A stretch of 64,000 nt of DNA from Leptospira fletcheri (GTDB lineage: Bacteria > Spirochaetota > Leptospiria > Leptospirales > Leptospiraceae). Shown here in pieces: positions 19,870-32,500 of this stretch. The notes beneath the pieces are model-generated. The model did not search any database. It was not told the DNA's origin and was given only the letters and a program-made list of their open reading frames with translations. The stretch covers positions 62,001 to 126,000 of the forward strand of contig NZ_RQET01000007.1 of assembly GCF_004769195.1 (NCBI RefSeq), read 5' to 3'. Numbering within the stretch: the first letter of the stretch is position 1; every line of letters begins with the position of its first letter. The position numbers and the translations under genes were made by a program.

Positions 19870-21294
19870 ATGCTTTTCCATTCCCTAGGATTTTTGGTCT
19901 TCTTCGGGGTCGTGTTTTGCACGTACGTATACCTAGGAACCAAAGGGCAGAACGTTTTGCTATTAATCGCAGGGCTGGTCTTTTACGGCTCTTGGGGGTG
20001 GGAACCCACCTGCATATTGATCTTTTCCGTCCTGGGAAATTTTTTCGGCGGCCTTTGGTTGGCGCGCTCGCAGGAGTCTTCCAAAAATCGGATCGCAGGA
20101 ATTCTGATCGCACTGAATCTATGTCTATTAGGAATTTTTAAATACAGTTCCTTCGGCGTGCAGATTTGGAACGATCTGATCGGAATGTTCGACGGGAATA
20201 GGATCGAAATTCCGAAATTGCTGCTTCCTTTAGGAATTTCCTTTTACACTTTTCATAATATCAGTTATATAGCGGAGATCCGGACCGGAAGAATAACCGC
20301 TACCGATGATATCGTTCAGTTTTCCGTTTACGATCTTTTCTTTCCCCTGTTACTGATAGGACCGATCGAAAGGCCGAATTCGCTTTTGCCCCAGATAGCG
20401 AACCGGAGAGATCCGGACTTCGAGAATATTTGGGGAGGATTTTGGTTATTCGCTTGGGGGATTTTTAAGAAGACCTTCGTGGGAGACAATCTGGTATTTT
20501 TCGTGGAGAAAGTGCTGCAGCCGGGAGTTCAATGGCCGGCCGGGATCGTCTGGTGGTTGGCTTTTACGATGAGCTTGCAGTTGTATGCGGATTTTTCCGG
20601 CTATACGGATGCCGCCAGAGGTTTGGCTCGCATGCTCGGTTTTCGTCTTACGAATAATTTCAATTTTCCTTATTTAGCTTCCAACCCCGTAGAGTTCTGG
20701 AAGCGATGGCATATTTCTCTTTCTAGTTGGCTTCGGGATTATGTATACATTCCTTTGGGAGGAAATCGCCACGGGTTCCTACGTCAGACTCTGAATATCA
20801 TCTTCGTCTGGCTTTTAGGCGGTCTTTGGCACGGAGCGGCTTACGGTTACTTGGTCTGGGGCTTATTCTGTGGCCTGCATATCGTAGCCTACGATGTCGG
20901 TTCCAAGATCGTATCCGGATACGATTGGAATCTGCCGGGTTGGACCCGAAACTGCATTCGGGTGGGAGGAATCGTTCTGACTTGGGGAATTTTTTCTTTG
21001 GGTTTGATCCTTTTTCACGTAGGTAGCGAGAAGGACCTAAGTCCGTATTTTCAAAACGCCATTTCCGGATTTTATTGGTCTCCGATTTTAGCGGCTAAGA
21101 TCTGTTTTTTCGGAATTCCGCTCCTATTGATGGACGTACTGCAAATGAGGGCGGGCGGGAGTGACGCCTTTTTTTCCCGTTGGGCCAGACCCGAATATTT
21201 CGTAAAAATTTCCGGTCTGGCGTTTTGCTACGCTCTCCTGTTCATGGCAGGAGGAGTGTTTGAGAAAAAAGTCTTCTTTTATTTTCAATTCTGA
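19870..21294 (+). CDS. MBOAT family membrane O-acyltransferase (AlgI-like)
   Basis: 474 aa, about 11 membrane segments. The family features are clear: LPLGISFYTFHNISYI, NPVEFWKRWHISLSSWLRDY, and LGGLWHGAAYGYLVWG with the catalytic His. AlgI/DltB-type enzymes move acyl groups across the membrane onto extracytoplasmic polysaccharide or lipid. The neighbouring SGNH-like DUF1574 gene fits a transfer partner, as AlgX/AlgJ do for AlgI. The acceptor in this organism is unknown. Confidence 0.88.
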   Translation: MLFHSLGFLVFFGVVFCTYVYLGTKGQNVLLLIAGLVFYGSWGWEPTCILIFSVLGNFFGGLWLARSQESSKNRIAGILIALNLCLLGIFKYSSFGVQIWNDLIGMFDGNRIEIPKLLLPLGISFYTFHNISYIAEIRTGRITATDDIVQFSVYDLFFPLLLIGPIERPNSLLPQIANRRDPDFENIWGGFWLFAWGIFKKTFVGDNLVFFVEKVLQPGVQWPAGIVWWLAFTMSLQLYADFSGYTDAARGLARMLGFRLTNNFNFPYLASNPVEFWKRWHISLSSWLRDYVYIPLGGNRHGFLRQTLNIIFVWLLGGLWHGAAYGYLVWGLFCGLHIVAYDVGSKIVSGYDWNLPGWTRNCIRVGGIVLTWGIFSLGLILFHVGSEKDLSPYFQNAISGFYWSPILAAKICFFGIPLLLMDVLQMRAGGSDAFFSRWARPEYFVKISGLAFCYALLFMAGGVFEKKVFFYFQF

Positions 21295-22393
21295 AATGGG
21301 AATATTCCGAAAAAATAAAATTCTTTTTTACGGAGCGATTTTTCTGCTCTTTCTGATTGCGGGGAGCGGTTTCCTTTTCGACTCTCTGCTTCCGTACCAG
21401 GAAAAGAACGCGTATCTCTACGATTATTTTGGAAAAAGATTCGAGAAGGTTCTAAGAGACGAAAAGATACGGGGGACTTCGAACCTCTGGCTTTTTTTAG
21501 GGGATAGCCAATTGATAAGCGGGCTTAAACCTGCGGATCTGGAGAAGATTTCCGGTAAGAAAATCCTATTTTTGCCCAGACCTTCGGAACAGCCGGAAGG
21601 AATGTTAACGGAATTGGAAGAGCTTTTGAAAGCTCGGATCCGGCCGGAAAAGATTTTTTTGGACGCTTCTTACTTTAACACGGCGGATGTGGACGTCGTT
21701 CCCGTTCATAGATCCTTGGTGTTGAATTTCGATTCTTTTCGGTGGGATTTTTATTCGGATCCGATCAAACGCAAATTCTATTTTAGAAGTCTCGGCGACG
21801 GAGTTTTCTTCGCCCTTTCCAGAATATTTCCTCTGCTAAAGTTGAATTCCAACTTGTCCGCGGAATTAAGACCGATCCCTAGGACGGAGCAGTTTTCGGA
21901 AATCGATCCCAGGTTGGCGAATGTCTTGGAGTTGGATCCGATCCGAAGGTGGAAATTCAATCGGATTCGAAACGAAGGTTTGGGGAAGGAACTGGACCGA
22001 AACGAGGGTTTTATGGAATGGAATCGCGACGAACCGTATACGGGAGAGTGCATCCCGAACCGGGATCCGAAACCTCTGCCTCAAGTCGGATGGGAACGAA
22101 GTTATTCCAAGGTTCGCGCTTCTTCCCTGGATGCTTGGAAAAGGATTTTCGATACGCTGGAGAAGGAAAAGATTCCGTATCGTATACTAGTGATCCCTTC
22201 GCGTCCCGATTTTGTCGCTGCGTTGGGAAAAGATACCGCATTGGCGGGATTTCTCGAGCTCGTAAAGGCAAGAGGGATAACGGTTCTCAGGCCGGAAGAG
22301 GAATTTCCCTCCTCGGACTTCGGCGACTATACCCACTTGAACGCATGCGGAAATCTGAAACTGACCCGCTGGTTCGCTAAGACGCGATTTTAG
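21260..22393 (+). CDS. DUF1574-type SGNH-like extracytoplasmic protein
   Basis: 377 aa, with an N-terminal membrane anchor (LFYGAIFLLFLIAGSGFLF). The SGNH-hydrolase blocks FLGDSQLISG (Gly-Asp-Ser) and, at the end, DYTHLNACG (D-x-x-H type) are visible. TTG at 21260 is preceded by AGGAGG at ideal spacing and overlaps the MBOAT gene by 35 nt, so I prefer it to the ATG at 21296. Likely acts with the MBOAT protein in O-acylation of a surface glycan or lipid. Converges with carA. Confidence 0.72.
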   Translation: MRKKSSFIFNSEMGIFRKNKILFYGAIFLLFLIAGSGFLFDSLLPYQEKNAYLYDYFGKRFEKVLRDEKIRGTSNLWLFLGDSQLISGLKPADLEKISGKKILFLPRPSEQPEGMLTELEELLKARIRPEKIFLDASYFNTADVDVVPVHRSLVLNFDSFRWDFYSDPIKRKFYFRSLGDGVFFALSRIFPLLKLNSNLSAELRPIPRTEQFSEIDPRLANVLELDPIRRWKFNRIRNEGLGKELDRNEGFMEWNRDEPYTGECIPNRDPKPLPQVGWERSYSKVRASSLDAWKRIFDTLEKEKIPYRILVIPSRPDFVAALGKDTALAGFLELVKARGITVLRPEEEFPSSDFGDYTHLNACGNLKLTRWFAKTRF

Positions 22394-22400
22394 ATTTGAA

Positions 22401-23510
22401 TCAAAGAATCCCTGTTAATCGAAGTCCGTTTTTGGTGGAATGCACGAGTTCGTAGAATTTTTCGAATAAGTATCTGCTGTCATTCGGTCCGGGGGAGCTT
22501 TCCGGGTGATACTGCACGGAAAGGAGAGGATAGCCGGATTTTAGGATTCCTTCGACGGTATGATCGTTCAGATTCAGGAAGGAAATCGGTTCTTTTTCGG
22601 AAGTTTCCGCTACCACGGCAAATCCGTGGTTTTGCGAGGTGATTTCCACCTTACCGGTCTGCATGTTTTTCACCGGCTGGTTGCCTCCTCGATGACCGAA
22701 TTTCATTTTCTCCGTTTTTTTACCGAGAGTAAGCCCTATAATTTGATGGCCCAGGCAGATCCCGAATAATGGATACCCTTTTTGTAATATACTTTTCGTG
22801 GATTCGATCGCATAAGTGCAGGCTGCGGGATCTCCCGGACCGTTGGAGAGAAAAAACGCGTCCACTCCATCCTTCATCGCTTCCTCCGCCGGGGTCTGGG
22901 CGGGATAAACCGTGACCGCGAAGCCGGCAGAATCCAAGAGTCTTAGGATATTGGTTTTTACTCCGTAATCGTACACGGCCAATTTGTATTTTTTCCCCGT
23001 CGGATTTCCGAATTCGTATTTATGATCGGTGGAGACCACCTTTGCCAGGTCGGCGTTGGCGATCCCGGGAAAGCGTTTTACCTCTTGTAGAAACGAGTCG
23101 GAATATTTCTCTGCCACGAAGATCCCTCCGTTCGGAGATCCATTCGTACGGATAAAGCGAGTCAGTTTACGTGTGTCGATCCCTTGGATTCCGGGGATCT
23201 TATATTCCTTTAAGAATTCGGATAAGGTCTTTTGGGATTTGAAATTCGAAGGTCGGTCTACGTATTCCTTTACGATCATTCCGCTCGCTTGGATTTTGGA
23301 GGATTCCATATTCTCCGGATGGACGCCGTAGTTTCCGATCATCGGATAGGTAAAAGTGACGATTTGGTTCGCGTAAGAGGGGTCCGTCAGAATTTCCTGA
23401 TACCCTGCCAGCGAGGTGTTGAAGACGATTTCTCCGACGGAACGGGTTTCGTAGCCGAAGGATTCTCCTTCGTACACGTCCCCATTTTCTAAAACCAAGA
23501 ACGCTTTCAT
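22401..23510 (-). CDS. carA: Carbamoyl-phosphate synthase small subunit
   Basis: 369 aa. It releases ammonia from glutamine for the CarB subunit (arginine and pyrimidine synthesis). The class I glutamine amidotransferase triad is visible: Cys in [11 protein letters not shown], and His and Glu in [10 protein letters not shown]. The start is the ATG at 23510 ([15 protein letters not shown]). The frame is open 56 codons further, but those residues are not family-like and run into thrS. carB is not in this window. Confidence 0.95.
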   Translation of the reverse strand: MKAFLVLENGDVYEGESFGYETRSVGEIVFNTSLAGYQEILTDPSYANQIVTFTYPMIGNYGVHPENMESSKIQASGMIVKEYVDRPSNFKSQKTLSEFLKEYKIPGIQGIDTRKLTRFIRTNGSPNGGIFVAEKYSDSFLQEVKRFPGIANADLAKVVSTDHKYEFGNPTGKKYKLAVYDYGVKTNILRLLDSAGFAVTVYPAQTPAEEAMKDGVDAFFLSNGPGDPAACTYAIESTKSILQKGYPLFGICLGHQIIGLTLGKKTEKMKFGHRGGNQPVKNMQTGKVEITSQNHGFAVVAETSEKEPISFLNLNDHTVEGILKSGYPLLSVQYHPESSPGPNDSRYLFEKFYELVHSTKNGLRLTGIL

Positions 23511-23627
23511 AGTTAAGGACAGGGTGTTCGAGAGAAGTATAGGGTCAAGGGGTTTTAGATAGGGAGCGAAATGGTTGTGAAAAATCCCTTGTGTTGGCGT
23601 TATGGAAGTAGGGCTCGGTAATATACA

Positions 23628-25553
<1,926 letters not shown>

Positions 25554-25580
25554 GGTCGGGACTAGGAATTCGAGCCGATA

Positions 25581-25771
25581 GGGCATTCCCATGAAGCCCC
25601 CGTCGTAAAACGTCGTTTCGGCAACTTCTTTTCGTATTACGAGCCTGTATGACCTCCTACAAAGAATTTTCCAAAAAGAACTTTACGTAAGAGAAATTGC
25701 ATGCTACGCGCGTCGGAATGTCTCCGGCGGGGTACCACCGCACCGGCCCCCACCCAGAGCAGGGTGGGGCC
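25581..25771 (-). repeat. Interspersed repeat, copy A
   Basis: About 190 nt, inverse orientation to copies B (44033) and C (62035). Read on the minus strand it starts with a GC-rich hairpin (CCCCACCC/GGGTGGGG, loop of six; 25748-25769). The shared 20-nt core GGCCGGTGCGGTGGTACCCC follows (25748-25729), then CTTACGTAAAGTTCTTTTTG, a TTTGTAGGAGGTCATACAG block and a GAAGTTGCCGAAACGACG block. It fills most of the 327-nt thrS-infC gap. No gene is seen in it. Confidence 0.8.
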
Positions 25772-25880
25772 TGCCCCGAAATTCTACTTGAATCCACTCC
25801 CGCTCCCGACGTATGCTGGGAGAAAATCGCTTGAACGCGTACCCAAGAGCCAAAAAATGGGAAAAATAGCCGGAGACTGA

Positions 25881-26426
<546 letters not shown>

Positions 26427-26460
26427 AGAGCAGAACTTTAGGAATAATTGAGGTAGGAAA

Positions 26461-26664
26461 ATGCCTAAGCTGAAGACAAACAGGGCCGCAGCAAAACGGT
26501 TCAAGTTTTCCAAAAATAACAAAATCAAACGGAAGAGCATGAACACCCGTCATATTCTTACCAAAAAAGGACCCAAAAGACGCCGTCGTCTACGGGGAAT
26601 GACTTTGGTCGTGGATGCCGATTGGAAATCCGTCGTTAGATTAATGCCCTACGGAGTGCGATAA
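26461..26664 (+). CDS. rpmI: 50S ribosomal protein L35
   Basis: 67 aa, highly basic, starting [17 protein letters not shown]. The signature [16 protein letters not shown] is intact. AGGTAGG precedes the ATG. Its stop overlaps the rplT start (TAATG). Confidence 0.97.
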   Translation: MPKLKTNRAAAKRFKFSKNNKIKRKSMNTRHILTKKGPKRRRRLRGMTLVVDADWKSVVRLMPYGVR

Positions 26665-27017
26665 TGCCAAGAGCTACAAACGGAACCATTCACAAGAATC
26701 GTCGCAAAAAAATCCTGAAACAGGCCAAAGGTTTTAGGGGCGCGCGCTCTAAACTGTACAGAACAGCCAAGTCCGCCGTAATGAAGGCCGGACAATGGGC
26801 TTATCGCGATCGCCGGGCCAAAAAACGCGATTTTCGCAAACTTTGGATCATACGGATCAACGCGGCGGCTCGCGAAGCAGGACTTTCCTATTCTCAGTTC
26901 ATGTATGGTTTGAAAAAAGCCAGCATCGATCTGGATAGAAAGGCATTGGCCGAACTCGCGTTTAACGACAAAGAGACTTTTAACGCTCTGGTCGAGAAAA
27001 TCAAGGTAGCCGGTTAA
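26664..27017 (+). CDS. rplT: 50S ribosomal protein L20
   Basis: 117 aa, starting [20 protein letters not shown]. The signature [20 protein letters not shown] is conserved. It binds 23S rRNA early in 50S assembly, and in other bacteria represses its own operon. No L20 leader could be recognised upstream of infC. A strong terminator follows at 27096. Confidence 0.97.
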   Translation: MPRATNGTIHKNRRKKILKQAKGFRGARSKLYRTAKSAVMKAGQWAYRDRRAKKRDFRKLWIIRINAAAREAGLSYSQFMYGLKKASIDLDRKALAELAFNDKETFNALVEKIKVAG

Positions 27018-27095
27018 AATTCCCCGGTAAAAGGTTTCTCCTTTTCTAAGTGAGAAAACCGGGCCGAAAACGATGGATTTTCGGATTCCAGCCTC

Positions 27096-27128
27096 AAAAG
27101 AGCCCGGATTTCACCCGGGCTCTTTTTT
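27096..27128 (+). terminator. Rho-independent terminator after infC-rpmI-rplT
   Basis: A 12-bp perfect stem, AAAAGAGCCCGG/CCGGGCTCTTTT, with a seven-base loop runs straight into a T-rich tract (TTTTTTGTTTTTCT). It is a classic intrinsic terminator and ends the ribosomal-protein operon. The remaining 27129-27284 region holds no gene and presumably the next promoter. Confidence 0.9.
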
Positions 27129-27284
27129 GTTTTTCTAAAAAAAGGTTTTTCTCTTTTGCCGAAAGTAGAAAAATAGGATGGATTTTGCCGGTTTGGCGGT
27201 CCAAAAAGATCCAGGTTTGTCCTATCGGAAACCCTGTATGCGTCCTATTAAAAAATCACGTAGCGGAAGGATGAGGTTCTCATT

Positions 27285-28037
27285 ATGCTAACAATGGAGA
27301 CCATCGAAGAACTCGAAAGTAAGGTCATTAAGGCCCTCGAACTGATCAGCGATCTCCGCGCGGAAAACGGTCGCCTTGAATCGGAAAATGAAACTCTCCG
27401 TGCGGAAAATGACCAGATGAAACTGGCCATGGAGGAAAAGGAAAAGGAACTCGCGTCCGTAAGAGAGCAACTCCAAAAAACGACGAAAGAATTGGAAGAG
27501 CTGAAGGAACGCGAAAGGGCACTGGAAGGCAAGATCAACCAGCTTTTGGGTCGATTGGATGGTCTTCCCACTTCTCCTGTTTCTTCGAGCTCTAGTTCTC
27601 ATACGCCTTCAAGCGCGCCGAGTGTCGGGAGTGCTTCTCCCGCTAGTTCTTCCGTCCCTTCCGCTTCCTCTTTTGCGGGAGGATCTGCTTCTCCGGCGGC
27701 GGAAATGCCTCCGATCATTCCTCCTGCTCCAGCAGTGGAAAGAGACACCTCCGAAGAGGATTTTAACGAAGACGATGAAATCATTCTTTTGGACGACGAG
27801 GACGATGATATCGCAGTGATTTCCGAATCTTCCGAAAGTTCGGGAGACGACGAAGAAATCATTATCACGGACGAACCGATCGAGGAATTCAGCCCGGTTT
27901 CCGTGGGAGACGACGATATCATTATCGAAGATGACGACGATGCGATCAGCGTTTTTGACGCAGACGAAGACGATGATTTCCTCGTTATAGAAGACGACCC
28001 GAAAGATCATACCAAAGATCATAAGCCGGAGAAATGA
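27285..28037 (+). CDS. Coiled-coil protein with long acidic tail, upstream of zapA
   Basis: 250 aa. Residues 1-90 form a continuous heptad coiled coil (TIEELESKVIKALELISDLR, then SENETLRAENDQMKLAMEEK) of ZapB/YlqD-like character. A Ser/Pro/Ala linker follows, then an Asp/Glu-rich tail with repeated acidic clusters (DDEIILLDDEDDDIAVI). The gene overlaps zapA by 4 nt, so a role in division with ZapA is a reasonable inference. GAGG precedes the ATG at 27285; a second ATG lies at 27294. No enzyme motif. Confidence 0.7.
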   Translation: MLTMETIEELESKVIKALELISDLRAENGRLESENETLRAENDQMKLAMEEKEKELASVREQLQKTTKELEELKERERALEGKINQLLGRLDGLPTSPVSSSSSSHTPSSAPSVGSASPASSSVPSASSFAGGSASPAAEMPPIIPPAPAVERDTSEEDFNEDDEIILLDDEDDDIAVISESSESSGDDEEIIITDEPIEEFSPVSVGDDDIIIEDDDDAISVFDADEDDDFLVIEDDPKDHTKDHKPEK

Positions 28038-28336
28038 GCGAAAAAGTAAGTGCTCGCATTTTAGGCGACGATTACACGATCGTCGGCGACGCGGATCCGG
28101 AGTATATCCAAGGATTGGCGGACATTGTGGATCGAAAGATCCGAGAGCTGAGTTTGGGGATGTCTTCCGCCCCCAAACTCAAGCTTGCGGTATTGGCGGC
28201 ATTGAATTTTGCGGACGAACTGGAGCAGCTCCGAAATTCCGGAAAGAATTCCGGAGGGCCTGCTTCTCCCCAGGCGGAAGAAAAAACCCGAAAATTGATT
28301 ACTCTCTTGGAAGAAGGCCTGATCGGAGACTTATAA
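28034..28336 (+). CDS. zapA: Cell division protein ZapA
   Basis: 100 aa. The N-terminal ZapA fold (SARILGDDYTIVGDADPEYI) is followed by the long C-terminal helix (KLAVLAALNFADELEQLR) that dimerises. It bundles FtsZ filaments at midcell. ATG overlaps the upstream stop by 4 nt, and the next gene follows 2 nt after. The zapA-cyclo-ligase order recalls the enterobacterial zapA-ssrS-ygfA locus, but there is no room here for a 6S RNA gene between them. Confidence 0.85.
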   Translation: MSEKVSARILGDDYTIVGDADPEYIQGLADIVDRKIRELSLGMSSAPKLKLAVLAALNFADELEQLRNSGKNSGGPASPQAEEKTRKLITLLEEGLIGDL

Positions 28337-28338
28337 TT

Positions 28339-28917
28339 TTGGAGTCGAAACGGGAACTCCGGAAAAAAGTGAAGGAAGCTCTCCTTTCGATTTCGCTTAG
28401 AAAAGAAAAAGAGAATCGAATTCAAAACGCTCTGAAAGAAATTATTGTCGCATCCCTTCGGGAAAATTCGAAACCAAAGATTATTACCTACTTTCCGGAC
28501 CGTTACGAGATCCCGCCGTTCGCCGAAGATTTCGTGATCGGGGAAAAAATCCGTTGCTATTATCCGAAAATCATAGGAACAAAACTGGTCTTTTTGAAGC
28601 CGGATCGAATCCAATCGGGTGCTTTCGGAATTTTCGAGCCGGTAGGAGAAGAGGAGATTTTGCCCGACCAAGCGGATTGGATTTTGGTGCCTGCATTGGG
28701 CTGGAATTCGGAAGGAGCGAGGCTAGGTAGGGGAAAAGGATTTTACGACCGGACTCTTGCGGAAATTCCAAAATCGAAACTCATCGGTCTGACTTTCGAG
28801 TCCCTATTCCCATGCGAATTCGTTGCGGAAGAGCACGATATTCGCGTCGGAACGTTGATAAGCGAAAAAAAAAACCATTGCTTTCCCAAGAAAAGCGGTG
28901 AAAATTCAGTCCCATAA
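28339..28917 (+). CDS. 5-formyltetrahydrofolate cyclo-ligase
   Basis: 192 aa, TTG start. It converts 5-formyl-THF to 5,10-methenyl-THF with ATP. The family signature LVPALGWNSEGARLGRGKGF is clear, as are the N-terminal basic helix (KRELRKKVKEALLSISLR) and FVAEEHDIRVGTLISE. A run of ten A at 28865-28874 falls just after the normal domain end, so the last ~16 residues depend on reading through a slippery tract. Confidence 0.88.
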   Translation: MESKRELRKKVKEALLSISLRKEKENRIQNALKEIIVASLRENSKPKIITYFPDRYEIPPFAEDFVIGEKIRCYYPKIIGTKLVFLKPDRIQSGAFGIFEPVGEEEILPDQADWILVPALGWNSEGARLGRGKGFYDRTLAEIPKSKLIGLTFESLFPCEFVAEEHDIRVGTLISEKKNHCFPKKSGENSVP

Positions 28918-29031
28918 ATTGAAAAAGCTGCGAATTCCTCGTTTCCTAGAACCGATTTTAATCTTGGAGACGTCAGTGTCGGTAAGCAGGGATTCCCGTC
29001 TCTTATCGAAAGTAACGTGTTTGGAGGGCAG

Positions 29032-29526
<495 letters not shown>

Positions 29527-32500
29527 GTGGCGGGAGTATTAGGGGAATATACTGAACTCTTTTTGGAAGAGTCCGAAGACCAAATCGAAGAGTTGAACGC
29601 GAATTTATTGAAGCTGGAAAGAGACCAATCCAATCCTGCTATCATCAACGACATATTTCGAGCCGCTCACTCCTTAAAAAGTTCCGCAGCCTTCGTAGGT
29701 CTATATAACCTTTCCGATCTGGCTCACAAAATGGAGAATCTTCTCCAAAGTATCCGGGACGGAAAACTTTCCGTCAAACTTTCGTTAGTGAACCTCCTGT
29801 TTCACTGCTTCGACCTGATCAAGAACGTCATCGTCAACGTAGCGGAAGGAAAGAAAGTCGATACTCCCTATACCGATATGATCCGGAAACTGGAAGCCTA
29901 CGAGAACGATCCCGAATCTTTCCAACCCGGCGCCGCCATCGGCAAGAAAACTCAAGGTTCCGAACTTTCCCGAAAAGAGGAGGCCTCCTTCTCCAGCGAA
30001 TTGCAATTGGATGCCGACGACCAAAAGGAACTGGAAGAAGCGTTGAAAGAGGGTAAGGGCGGTTTGTGGATCCTAAAAGTGGGGCTGAAGCCGGACGCTC
30101 CCATGAAGGGATTGCGCTATTCTCTAATATTACAAAATTTGAAAACTTTGGGAATCGTCCATAAAACTAGCCCTTCTTTGGAGGAGCTGGAGAAAGGAAC
30201 GGAATCTCTCGCTCTTCATATTCTGCTCCAGAGCGATAAGCCCAAAGACGAACTGACCAAGGCCGCGAATGTGGACATGGTAGAGAATCTGACTGTCGAG
30301 AATTTCCAACCTTCTTCCGAATACAGGTACGAAAAATCTTCCGATTCCGCATCTTCTTCCGGAAACTACCAACTCGAAGACGAGGAAAAGTCGACGGATG
30401 CAAAGATCACGTTAAAGAGTATCAAGGTATCTTCGGATAAATTGGACCAATTGATGAATAACGTCGGAGAATTGGTCATTACCAATTCCGGATTTCAAAA
30501 AATATACGACGACCTGCTTCGTACTTTCGGCGAAGACCAGCTTTTCAACGAATTGAAGGGTCGGATCGATCTGATCAATCGGATCTCCAAAGAGTTGCAG
30601 TCCGGAATCATGAACATCCGGATGGTTCCTATTTCGACCGTTTTCCGCCGCTTTTCCCGGTTGGTCCGAGACCTGTCTTTGGAGACCGGTAAGAAAGTGG
30701 AATTGGTGCTAAACGGAGAATCCACGGAATTGGATAAGAAGGTGATCGACGCTCTCGGCGAACCAATGCTTCATCTCATCCGCAATTCCGTGGACCACGG
30801 GATCGAAACTCCGGAGGAAAGAAGAAAGGCCGGAAAGTCGGAAGTCGGAATCGTGGAACTGAACGCTTATCAGGGCGGCAGCAATATCATGGTTGAAATA
30901 CGCGACGACGGTAAGGGGCTCGACGTGGACCGTATCCGTATGAAAGCCGTCGAGAAGGGATTGGTTTCCGAAGCAAACGCGGCGGAACTTTCCGAAAACG
31001 AAATATATCAGTTTATTTTCGCCCCCGGATTTTCCACCGCCGAAAAGATCACCGATATCTCCGGTCGCGGAGTCGGTATGAACGTGGTCAATAACCTGAT
31101 TCAGGAATTCAAAGGAAAGATATTGATCCAATCCCAAAAAGGGGTCGGGACTTCCTTCGTTCTTTCTTTCCCTCAAGCTCTTGCGATCATACCTTCCATT
31201 TTGATCATGATGGAAGAGGAGGTCTATGCCTTCCCGCTTTCGGAAGTCAACGAGACGATCAAGGTCAACAACGAACAAATCACCACGCTGGAAGGCAACG
31301 AAATCATCAATCTCCGCGGCGAGGTTCTGCCGATTTATCGGTTGAACCGGATTCTCGGTCTCCAGGATAAAACGGACAGGGACGAAGCTCCCGTTGTCAT
31401 CGTGCAATTCAAGGGAAGAAAGCTGGGTTTCATGGTGGACGAACTCGTAGGAAAACACGAGACCGTGATCAAATCTTTGGAGAAGAACTTCAAGAATATC
31501 AAAGGATTGACCGGTGCCTCCATCATGGGTGACGGAACCATCATCATGGTCTTGGACATTCCGGGTCTCGTCGAGATTTCTTCTCGTTTGGATGAAAGCG
31601 GTAAATACGTCAACTTCAACCTCGAGACCATGAAGCGGATCAGTACGATTCGCACGATCGAGACGGAAGAGGAGATGTACATCCAGAAGACGGCTAATCC
31701 TACGAACGTCTACAATCATAAACTGCACGAGATCACCGCTCGCGAACGTGCTAAACGAAAGAAATCCGAACGCAAGCGGGAAGATGATTCCAAAAAGATC
31801 GTCGCGGAAAAAGAGGACTTGCACCGCGAAAACGGCGGAGGGACCGAATCGGGATTTTCCGTGGAGTTCAAGGTTCCCGAGGACCGCCTTCTCGCGAATT
31901 CCGGAAGCACGATCGAATCCTCTTCCTCCGGCAACTCTAACACTGCAATTCTGGAAAAGGAAACTACGGTTCCTAAGAAGCAAGGAATGGAAGAAGAATA
32001 CCGTTCTCACATATCCGAACTCGTGTCCGACACGGTCCAAACGGACGAGGAAAAGAAAAGGGCGGACCGGATCATCGAGGGATTCTTAGAGCAGAAAAAG
32101 GAAAGAATGATGTCGGTCTCCCATACGAAGGACTTTACCGGCAACCTGACTCGAGAACAGATCAAAAAAATAGAAGCGGTCGTCAACACCGGAATGATGA
32201 ACGCCGGAATGGTACTTTCCCAGATTCTAAACCGGAATGTGGACCTATTTATTCCGGAAATCATCATGAACGATAAGGAAGGCTTGGCATCCGAAATCAG
32301 GTTTTCGGACGATAAGTTTTACGGAATGAAAGTCAGGATGAACGGCGACCTGAACGGAAACCTTCTCATGATGTTTTCGAGGGAAAACGCCAAAAATTTG
32401 GCCAAGGAACTCTTGGATTCGGTTTCTTCAGGAGACGTTTTGGACGACGATACTAAGAGCGTATTGTCGGAGATTTCCAACATCGTTTGCGCGTCCGTCT

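Noticed and set aside
25772..25880. L20-type autoregulatory leader before infC
   Set aside because: No pseudoknot or repressor-like structure could be recognised by eye.
27050..27274. Plus-strand open frame after rplT
   Set aside because: It runs across a strong intrinsic terminator and has no ribosome binding site or family likeness.
28318..28345. 6S RNA gene at the zapA-cyclo-ligase junction
   Set aside because: The two genes are only 2 nt apart, leaving no space for it.
30709..32040. Long minus-strand open frame (443 codons) opposite cheA
   Set aside because: It lies wholly within the well-supported cheA gene, its residue pattern is the low-complexity mirror of that coding strand, and it has no recognisable domain.
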